Shown piece by piece: positions 1-4,799 of a stretch of 15,718 nt of DNA. The first letter of the stretch is position 1. Every line of letters starts with the position of its first letter. The notes beneath the pieces were generated by a model. It was not told the DNA's origin. It did not search any database and worked only from the letters and a program-made list of their open reading frames with translations. Source of the DNA: an uncultured Chloroflexota bacterium (GTDB lineage: Bacteria > Chloroflexota > Limnocylindria > Limnocylindrales > CSP1-4). The stretch is from NCBI GenBank assembly GCA_903930745.1, contig CAIYZX010000577.1, forward strand, positions 1 through 15,718, written 5' to 3'. Both the position numbers and the translations under genes were made by a program.

Positions 1-15
1 CTCCTCCGTCCGTGG

Positions 16-1140
16 CTACTCGGTCTCGTCGGGGACCGGCGTCCCGGACGCCTCAACGACGAAGGTGTGGTCAGGGTTCCAGGTCAGCTGGACCTTCTCC
101 CCGCGAGCCCAGAGCTCGGACTTCGTCGCACGCTGGATGTTCTGCTCGTACACGACCAGCCGGGAGCCTCCCGGCGTCTCCACGAGGTACTGGGTGCTGA
201 CGCCGATGTAGGACGCGTCAACGACGACGCCCGCCATGTGGTTGTGATCCGCGGGAACCTGGTCCGTCATCTCCCAGAGGCGGATCTTCTCCGGGCGGAC
301 GCCCGCGGCAACGGCCCCGGGCGCCCGGAGTGCGGCCGCAGGGGTGCGGACCACCGTGTCATCGGCCAGGCGGACGGAGCCATGGCCCCCGTCAACGCCC
401 AGCGCCTGGCCGTGCAGGAGATTGCTGACGCCGAGGAACCCGGCGACGAAGCGCGTGGTGGGACGCTCGTAGAGCTCCTCGGGATCGCCCAGCTGCTCGT
501 ACCGGCCCTTGTTCATCACGGCGATGCGATCGGACATCGTCATCGCCTCCTCCTGGTCGTGGGTCACGTAGATGAACGTGATCCCCACCTCCTGCTGGAT
601 GCGCTTGAGCTCAACCTGCATCTGCTTGCGCAGCTTCAGGTCCAGGGCGCCCAGGGGCTCGTCCAGGAGGAGCACCGCCGGCCGGTTGATGAGCGCCCGC
701 GCGAGCGCGACGCGCTGCGCCTGGCCGCCGGAGATCTGCGTGGGCTTGCGCTTCTCGTAGCCCGGCAGCTCCACCAGCTGCAGCATCTCGGTCACGCGGG
801 ACTTGATCTCGCTGTCCTTGACGCCGGTGCGGCGGAGGCCGAAGGCCACGTTCTCGAAGATCGTGAGATGGGGGAAGAGCGCGTAGTTCTGGAAGACGGT
901 GTTGACGTGGCGCTGGTACGGGGGGAGCCACGTGACGTCTGCGCCCTGCAGCTCGATGAGGCCGGACGTGGGCTGCTCGAACCCGCCGATCATCCGGAGC
1001 GTCGTGGTCTTGCCGCAGCCGGACGGGCCGAGGAGGCTGAAGAACTCCCCCTTGTGCACCTCGAGGTCGATGTGATCGACCGCCATCACATCCCCGTAGG
1101 CCTTCGTGACCTGGACAAGACGGACGTCGATGCTCGTCAC
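16..1140 (-). CDS. PotA-like ABC transporter ATP-binding protein
   Basis: ATPase subunit of an ABC importer of the spermidine/putrescine/Fe(III)/thiamine (CUT1-related, PotA/FbpC) type; it would sit on the cytoplasmic face and energise two permeases. Visible motifs, counted from the GTG at 1140 (374 residues): Walker A GPSGCGKTT at 38-46, Q-loop VFQNYALFPH near 82-91, signature ISGGQ at 136-140, Walker B LLLDEPLGALD at 157-167, and H-loop THD at 193-195. The C-terminal third (from about 240) fits a TOBE ligand-sensing domain. Length is typical of the family. The start is uncertain: the frame stays open upstream to an ATG at 1230 and a GTG at 1254, but residues before TSIDVRLVQVTKAYG look unlike the family, so I chose GTG 1140. 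The substrate cannot be read from the ATPase alone. The rest of the operon, probably permeases and a binding protein, would lie beyond the left edge. Confidence 0.9.
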   Translation of the reverse strand: MTSIDVRLVQVTKAYGDVMAVDHIDLEVHKGEFFSLLGPSGCGKTTTLRMIGGFEQPTSGLIELQGADVTWLPPYQRHVNTVFQNYALFPHLTIFENVAFGLRRTGVKDSEIKSRVTEMLQLVELPGYEKRKPTQISGGQAQRVALARALINRPAVLLLDEPLGALDLKLRKQMQVELKRIQQEVGITFIYVTHDQEEAMTMSDRIAVMNKGRYEQLGDPEELYERPTTRFVAGFLGVSNLLHGQALGVDGGHGSVRLADDTVVRTPAAALRAPGAVAAGVRPEKIRLWEMTDQVPADHNHMAGVVVDASYIGVSTQYLVETPGGSRLVVYEQNIQRATKSELWARGEKVQLTWNPDHTFVVEASGTPVPDETE

Positions 1141-1252
1141 TGTGGGGGTTCTCGCTCCAGGCAGGGTGGCGTTGACGGGGTGGTCGCGAGGGCGGGGACG
1201 GTCCTCGGAGCCTGCGCGCGACAGGGGCATTGCGCCCCATGGGACGGGACGC

Positions 1253-1282
1253 ACGATAGGGCTGGTCCGGCAGGGGTGTCAA
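1253..1282 (-). promoter_or_regulatory. sigma70-type promoter of the ABC transporter operon
   Basis: On the minus strand a perfect TTGACA (-35, 1282-1277) is followed after 18 bases by TATCGT (-10, 1258-1253). Transcription would start near 1246, giving about 105 bases of 5' leader before the GTG at 1140 or about 16 before the ATG at 1230. It is the only promoter in the window with a clear -35 box. Confidence 0.55.
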
Positions 1283-1338
1283 GGAAGGGAAAGCGCAGGC
1301 GTGTCCGGTGAAACGGTGCGAGATTCGCAGGGTCGACA

Positions 1339-1369
1339 AGGATCCAACTGCGAAGATCGCACGGATCCT
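1339..1369. repeat. Compound inverted repeat (stem-loop)
   Basis: AGGATCC (1339-1345) pairs with GGATCCT (1363-1369). Inside, GCGA (1350-1353) pairs with TCGC (1357-1360) around an AGA loop. The GCGA arm is also needed by the overlapping repeat TTCGCAG/CTGCGAA (1324-1330/1348-1354), so only one structure can form at a time. No T-run follows on either strand, so it is a poor terminator. Confidence 0.5.
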
Positions 1370-1504
1370 GTGTCTGTCATCGCTGGTGCCGGCAGGGCCC
1401 GGGTCCGCGCGGCGGTCCGGCGAGCCCGCCGGCGGCGCCCACCGGGATGCGCCGGTACGATACGGCGCGCCGGACGCCGTTCCCCGCCCGGTCGGCCAGA
1501 CACC

Positions 1505-1528
1505 ATGGAGCGTGACAGAACCACATGA
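1505..1528 (+). CDS. Possible seven-codon leader ORF in front of mrp
   Basis: ATG at 1505 opens a frame encoding MERDRTT whose TGA (1526-1528) overlaps the mrp ATG (1525-1527) as ATGA. That arrangement would allow translational coupling by re-initiation. No clear ribosome-binding site precedes it, so it may be coincidental. Confidence 0.2.
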   Translation: MERDRTT

Positions 1529-2601
1529 GCGCCATCACCGAGGCGGCCGTCCTCGCCGCCCTTCGCACCGTCCAGGAGCCCGAGCTGGGCGGCGACCTCG
1601 TCACGCGCAACATGGTCAAGGACCTGGTGATCACCGGGTCCGACGTGGCCTTTGCCATCGAGCTGACCACCCCCGCGTGCCCGCTCAAGGACCAGATCGA
1701 GGCGGAGGTCCGGCGCGCCCTGGCCCCCATCGGCGTGGCCAACATCGCCCTGGAGTGGACGGCCTCCGTCCGCCGCGCCTCGCCGCGCTCCGCGGAGCAG
1801 CTGGTGCCGGGCGTGAAGAACGTCATTGCGGTCGCCTCCGGCAAGGGCGGCGTGGGCAAGAGCACCGTGTCCGTGAACCTCGCGGTCGCGCTCGCCAAGT
1901 CCGGCGCCACCGTGGGCCTCCTGGACGCGGACATCACCGGCCCCAACATCCCCATGATGCTGGGCATCGAGGGCCAGCCGGTGGCCAGCCCCAACAACAA
2001 GATCGTGCCGCTGGAGCGCCATGGCGTGAAGGCGATCTCCATCCAGTTCTTCGTCCCCGAGGGCCAGCCCATCGTCTGGCGCGGCCCGCTCATCGGCGGC
2101 GCCATCAGCCAGTTCCTGCGGGACGTGGAGTGGGGCGAGCTGGACTACCTCGTGGTGGACCTGCCCCCCGGCACCTCCGATGCGCAGCTCACCCTGGCCC
2201 AGTCCGTGCCCATCAGCGGCGTGGTCCTCGTGACCACCCCGCAGGACGTGGCGCTCTCGGACCTCGGCAAGGCGCACTCGATGCTCACGCGGCTCAACGT
2301 GCCGGTCATCGGGCTCGTGGAGAACATGTCCGCCTTCGTCTGCCCGCACTGCGGCGAGGCGACGGAGATCTTCGGGCGTGGTGGCGGTGAGCGGTTCTGC
2401 CAGCAGCACGGGCTCACGTTCCTGGGCAAGGTGCCGCTGGACGTCACCGTCCGCCAGGGCGGCGACGCGGGCATCCCCGCCGTCGCCCAGCGCGAGCCGG
2501 GTCCCGCCGCCGTTGCGCTGGAGGCCGTCGCCGGTCTCGTCGCCGCCCGGATGAGCGTGCGCGCGGCCACCGCCCAGGCGCCCGTCCTCACCATCTCGTA
2601 G
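1525..2601 (+). CDS. mrp: Mrp/NBP35-family Fe-S cluster carrier ATPase
   Basis: Cytoplasmic P-loop ATPase (Mrp/ApbC/NBP35) that binds and hands on iron-sulfur clusters. The 358 residues show the usual bacterial two-part build: an N-terminal MIP18/DUF59-type domain (about 4-80) and a ParA/MinD-like ATPase domain. The deviant Walker A GKGGVGKS is at 106-113, followed by DADITGPN, with the Walker B-like VVDLPPGTSD in the middle and VENMSAFVCPHCG further on. The Cys pair C273/C276 (CPHC) is the conserved cluster-bridging motif of the dimer. The start at ATG 1525 gives a normal N-terminus. Upstream there is no good Shine-Dalgarno sequence; a GGAG lies 14 bases away, inside a tiny overlapping ORF. 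It probably has its own transcription unit, with a weak TACGAT -10 at 1456-1461. Confident in family; the physiological client proteins are unknown. Confidence 0.95.
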   Translation: MSAITEAAVLAALRTVQEPELGGDLVTRNMVKDLVITGSDVAFAIELTTPACPLKDQIEAEVRRALAPIGVANIALEWTASVRRASPRSAEQLVPGVKNVIAVASGKGGVGKSTVSVNLAVALAKSGATVGLLDADITGPNIPMMLGIEGQPVASPNNKIVPLERHGVKAISIQFFVPEGQPIVWRGPLIGGAISQFLRDVEWGELDYLVVDLPPGTSDAQLTLAQSVPISGVVLVTTPQDVALSDLGKAHSMLTRLNVPVIGLVENMSAFVCPHCGEATEIFGRGGGERFCQQHGLTFLGKVPLDVTVRQGGDAGIPAVAQREPGPAAVALEAVAGLVAARMSVRAATAQAPVLTIS

Positions 2602-2606
2602 ATCCG

Positions 2607-2626
2607 GTCCCCCCGGCGTCGGGGAC
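2607..2626 (+). terminator. Weak hairpin after mrp
   Basis: GTCCCC (2607-2612) and GGGGAC (2621-2626) form a six-pair stem around an eight-base loop just after the mrp stop. No U-tract follows, so intrinsic termination is doubtful. Confidence 0.25.
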
Positions 2627-2698
2627 ACCCTCCGGCGTGGGACGGGTGGCGCGGGGCGGTATCATCGGCCCCGTACCCTGAGCACCGCACGTCGCCGC

Positions 2699-2704
2699 GG
2701 AGGA
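2699..2704 (+). promoter_or_regulatory. Shine-Dalgarno site that decides a CTG start
   Basis: GGAGGA at 2699-2704 ends six bases before CTG 2711. This is the strongest ribosome site near this gene and no ATG, GTG or TTG lies at a suitable distance in the frame. A -10-like TATCAT (2660-2665) lies upstream and would give a leader of about 40 bases. Confidence 0.5.
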
Positions 2705-2710
2705 CGACCG

Positions 2711-3553
2711 CTGGAACCCAACGAACCCGCGCCGGGCGCCGCCGGCGCCGCACCGCGAACCGAGCCGCCGGGTCTGCGCGCCCAGCTGCTCGCCGTCAAG
2801 GACGCCATCCTCCGGTTCGCCCGCGCCCACGTTGCGCTCGCGCGCGCGGAGGCGGAGCAGATCGGTGGAGAGATCGCCTGGCTGGCGGGCCTCGCGGGCC
2901 TGGCGCTCGCGCTCCTGCTCCTCCTGGGGATCCTCCTGCCGGTTGGCGGGATGCTGTTCCTTGGCGAGTGGATCCTCGGGTCCATCGGCTGGGGCCTGCT
3001 CCTGGGCTCTGAGCTGCTGATCGCGGGCGCCGTCGCCGCGGTGCTTGCGGGCCTCAGGGTGGCGGGTCTCGGGCGTGACCTGGTCGGCGCGCTCGTCATC
3101 GGCCTGGTGATGGCCGTGGTCCTCGGGCCGTCTCTTCCCAATCTGCTCTTCCGTGTGATCGGCGAGGCGTCCGCCCTGGCCGTGGATCCCGCCGTCCGCC
3201 CGCTCGTCGTGGGTCTCGCAGCCTGCGCCCTGATCGGCGGGCTCGTTGGGCTCGTCGTGGGTGCGCGCGCCGGCGGTGGCCGTGGCGCCTTCGGCGGGCT
3301 GATCGCCTTCGCGATCCTCGGCGCCCTCGCGGGTGCGTTCCTCGCCATCGACTTCGGCTGGCGCGTGGGCGTGGCCCTGGGCTTCGCCGTGGCGCTCATC
3401 GCGTGGCCGGTCCTCATGGGCCTGCGCGTGAAGGAGGCCGGGATCGATGCCGAGGTGCTCAAGGCGCGCTTCATGCCGCAGCGGAGCATCGATGCGGCGA
3501 AGGAGACGATGGAGTGGGCGAAGGCCAAGGTGCCGGGGATGGGTGGCGAATGA
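2711..3553 (+). CDS. Polytopic membrane protein of unknown function, probable CTG start
   Basis: I do not recognise a named family. From CTG 2711 the protein has 280 residues. It has a Pro/Ala/Glu-rich N-terminus (1-22), then an amphipathic helix (about 23-54, RAQLLAVKDAILRFARAHVAL). About six hydrophobic segments follow (roughly 57-77, 88-115, 124-141, 165-185, 192-213 and 217-238), and a soluble amphipathic tail ends in MEWAKAKVPGMGGE. The amphipathic helix plus first membrane pair resembles actinobacterial holin-X/phage-holin-like proteins; this is only a resemblance. The first in-frame ATG is 2951, which would cut off the helix and the first membrane segment. The open frame, consistent codon bias and GGAGGA six bases before CTG argue for the longer form. 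Its stop overlaps the next gene as ATGA (3550-3553), so the two are translationally coupled and probably act together at the membrane. Confidence 0.7.
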   Translation: MEPNEPAPGAAGAAPRTEPPGLRAQLLAVKDAILRFARAHVALARAEAEQIGGEIAWLAGLAGLALALLLLLGILLPVGGMLFLGEWILGSIGWGLLLGSELLIAGAVAAVLAGLRVAGLGRDLVGALVIGLVMAVVLGPSLPNLLFRVIGEASALAVDPAVRPLVVGLAACALIGGLVGLVVGARAGGGRGAFGGLIAFAILGALAGAFLAIDFGWRVGVALGFAVALIAWPVLMGLRVKEAGIDAEVLKARFMPQRSIDAAKETMEWAKAKVPGMGGE

Positions 3554-4275
3554 GCACCGAGCCTGAGACCGTGAGCACGGACACCCCGAGGAAGGCCGCC
3601 GTGCCGGAGCCGTCCGAGGCCGTGAAGGCCGCGTCCGCGGAGCTGGCCGCCTCGAGGTCCGCCGTTGACGAGGAGCTGGTGCGCCTGGAGGCGTCGTTCC
3701 GCGCCGCCATCGACGTGCCGGCCAAGGTCCGCAGGCAGCCGGCCAAGGCCGCAGGGCTCGCCGCAGGCGTGGGCTTCGTGGCGCTGGGTGGGCCGCAGCG
3801 CCTCTTCCGGGGCGCCAAGCGGGCGATCTTCGGCCCCGGCAAGCCGCTCCCCAAGTCCATGCTGCCGCGCGAGGTTGACGAGAGCCTGGGCCGCCTGGGC
3901 AGCGACGGGGACAAGGTGCGCGGGCTGCTGGAGCGCGAGTTCGCCGCGTACCTGCGCACGCACACGGAGCCTGAGCTGAAGAAGTCCACCAGCGCCGTCT
4001 TGGCCGCCACGGTGATCGCCGCGGCCCGGCCGTTCGTGCTTGGCTACGGGCGCCGCCTGGCGCAGGAGCTGCTGGCCACGGACGGGACCACGTTCGAGGA
4101 GCGCCTGGCCAAGGTCCGTGCGCGCCTGGGCGACGGCCCCTGGGCCGCCCCGGACCTCGCCGCGGTGGTGGAGGAGGCGAAGGCCGGGCTCAAGGGCGGC
4201 GGCGGCTCCTCGAAGCAGCCCCCGGCCAAGGATCCGGCCCCGAAGCCCAAGGGTGGCAGCCCCGGCGTCTGGTAG
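3550..4275 (+). CDS. Hypothetical membrane-associated protein, coupled to the preceding gene
   Basis: The 241-residue product is not recognised. It begins with an acidic, Thr/Ser/Pro-rich stretch (1-25). Helical segments rich in Ala, Arg and Glu follow (about 25-75, possible coiled coil). A short hydrophobic stretch AAGLAAGVGFVALGG near 67-81 may be a single membrane span or re-entrant helix, and a second moderately hydrophobic segment lies near 150-166 (AVLAATVIAAARPFVLGYG). The Lys/Pro/Gly-rich low-complexity tail (KQPPAKDPAPKPKGG) is typical of disordered surface or linker sequence. Start ATG 3550 overlaps the previous stop (ATGA). The stop TAG (4273-4275) lies within a 13-base copy of the 3' end of the neighbouring tRNA gene, so its last residues may have been altered by that duplication. 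Function unknown; membrane organisation with its partner is the only hint. Confidence 0.75.
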   Translation: MSTEPETVSTDTPRKAAVPEPSEAVKAASAELAASRSAVDEELVRLEASFRAAIDVPAKVRRQPAKAAGLAAGVGFVALGGPQRLFRGAKRAIFGPGKPLPKSMLPREVDESLGRLGSDGDKVRGLLEREFAAYLRTHTEPELKKSTSAVLAATVIAAARPFVLGYGRRLAQELLATDGTTFEERLAKVRARLGDGPWAAPDLAAVVEEAKAGLKGGGGSSKQPPAKDPAPKPKGGSPGVW

Positions 4276-4328
4276 GCGAGGCCCGGGTTGACTCGGGTCA
4301 CGCTGCAGACAGGCACTGGTAGGCGAGG
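4269..4328. repeat. Direct repeat of the tRNA-Leu 3' end (13 bp, twice)
   Basis: CTGGTAGGCGAGG occurs at 4269-4281 and again at 4316-4328, 47 bases apart start to start. The second copy is the 3' end of tRNA-Leu (acceptor strand, discriminator and CCA, read on the minus strand). The first copy overlaps the stop codon of the upstream gene. The 34 bases between contain a CCCGGG-TTGA-CTCGGG stem-loop (4282-4297). It looks like a tRNA-end duplication or an integration/excision scar; no integrase is present in the window. Confidence 0.6.
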
Positions 4329-4404
4329 AGGGGGTCGAACCCACACGCCGCTCACGCGGCACCGGCTCCTAAGGCCGGCGCGTCTGCCATTTCGCCACTC
4401 GCCC
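4317..4404 (-). tRNA. tRNA-Leu (anticodon UAG), CCA encoded
   Basis: An 88-base class II tRNA. The acceptor 5' strand GGGCGAG starts at 4404. The D-arm includes AAATGGCAGAC. The anticodon stem CCGGC/GCCGG carries loop CTTAGGA, giving anticodon TAG with G37. The long variable arm is GCCGC-GTGA-GCGGC, the T-loop is TTCGACC, and CCA is encoded (4319-4317). It reads CUN leucine codons. Two oddities: the first acceptor pair is G1-U72, and the T-stem has a U-U opposition at 50-64. A -10-like TAGACT (4418-4413) ends eight bases before the mature 5' end, so the precursor would have almost no 5' leader. It is convergent with the gene at 3550-4275. Confidence 0.93.
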
Positions 4405-4412
4405 GTGCCCGG

Positions 4413-4418
4413 AGTCTA
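4413..4418 (-). promoter_or_regulatory. -10 element of the tRNA-Leu gene
   Basis: TAGACT on the minus strand, eight bases before the mature tRNA 5' end; no -35 match is visible 16-19 bases upstream. The same hexamer precedes the valS T-box at 14709. Confidence 0.4.
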
Positions 4419-4515
4419 GCGCGGCCCGGCGAGGCGGCCGGCCCTGGGTCAGCGGTTGCCGGAGCCGAACCTGCGTGGCCCAAACCGGGAGCGACGAGCC
4501 GGGTGGACTCCAGGC

Positions 4516-4549
4516 GTGACCCGCCTGACCCCGTGACCCGCCTGACCCC
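4516..4549. repeat. 17-bp tandem duplication
   Basis: GTGACCCGCCTGACCCC occurs twice without a gap (4516-4532 and 4533-4549), exact copies, followed by the first three bases of a third. It lies directly before the first CCGTCA dyad. Confidence 0.8.
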
Positions 4550-4557
4550 GTGGTCAT

Positions 4558-4573
4558 CCGTCAGCGATGACGG
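4558..4573. promoter_or_regulatory. Operator-like dyad 1, CCGTCA-N4-TGACGG
   Basis: CCGTCAGCGATGACGG is an inverted repeat with perfect six-base half-sites and a four-base spacer. The same half-sites and spacing recur at 4652-4667, which argues for a dimeric regulator rather than chance. Confidence 0.5.
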
Positions 4574-4651
4574 GAATCGGGGTCGCAGCTGCGGACCTCG
4601 AGGCGGATCCTGCACGAATGGGGCCGAGCTGCCCTGCTGGGGACCGGTTTC

Positions 4652-4667
4652 CCGTCACGGGTGACGG
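4652..4667. promoter_or_regulatory. Operator-like dyad 2, CCGTCA-N4-TGACGG
   Basis: CCGTCACGGGTGACGG has half-sites identical to dyad 1 with spacer CGGG. It begins 94 bases after dyad 1 (about nine helical turns) and ends 117 bases before the tig -10 box. Confidence 0.5.
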
Positions 4668-4784
4668 ACCGACCGGGTGGTTCCCCAGCCGTGGGGTGCA
4701 TGTGCCCGGCGAGCGCGCCACGCGCCCCCGGGCACCCCCACCGTCCTTCGCGGAGCCCGGACCCGCCATCCGGCCCGCCCACCC

Positions 4785-4790
4785 TATACT
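4785..4790 (+). promoter_or_regulatory. -10 element of tig, leaderless arrangement
   Basis: TATACT ends nine bases before the tig ATG (4800), so transcription should begin at or within a base or two of the start codon. No Shine-Dalgarno sequence precedes the ATG and no -35 box is evident. Confidence 0.5.
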
Positions 4791-4799
4791 CCCCGGGCG

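Larger units (their letters stand above)
1141..1524. other. Divergent intergenic region between the ABC operon and mrp
   Basis: This 384-base region separates two divergent genes. It holds the ABC promoter (1253-1282). It also has two mutually exclusive inverted repeats: TTCGCAG 1324-1330 with CTGCGAA 1348-1354, and AGGATCC 1339-1345 with GGATCCT 1363-1369. A -10-like TACGAT lies at 1456-1461 facing mrp, and a seven-codon open frame (1505-1528) has its stop overlapping the mrp start. No other gene is supported. Confidence 0.5.
4405..4799. other. Intergenic region upstream of tig with repeated operator-like dyads
   Basis: This 395-base region has no convincing gene. It holds the tRNA-Leu promoter at its left end, a 17-bp tandem repeat (4516-4549), two dyads with identical half-sites CCGTCA/TGACGG (4558-4573 and 4652-4667), and the tig -10 box (4785-4790). 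It is most simply the control region of the tig-clpP-clpX operon. Confidence 0.6.

Noticed and set aside
2662..4362. Long open frame on the minus strand opposite the two membrane genes (566 codons), and similar long antisense frames elsewhere (1279-2628 minus, 4554-6107 minus, 6829-8400 minus, 9139-10785 plus, 11788-13608 plus)
   Set aside because: Their sequences are low-complexity runs rich in Arg, Ala, Gly and Pro or in His, Asp, Val and Leu with no motifs, and they mirror the GC-biased third positions of well-supported genes on the other strand.
4269..4404. Integrated genomic island at tRNA-Leu
   Set aside because: The direct repeats enclose only 34 bases, and the flanking genes are housekeeping genes with matching base composition and no integrase.
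4405..4799. CIRCE, HspR (HAIR), CtsR or ClgR operator upstream of tig-clpP-clpX
   Set aside because: None of these known heat-shock operator sequences is present; only the CCGTCA dyads are.
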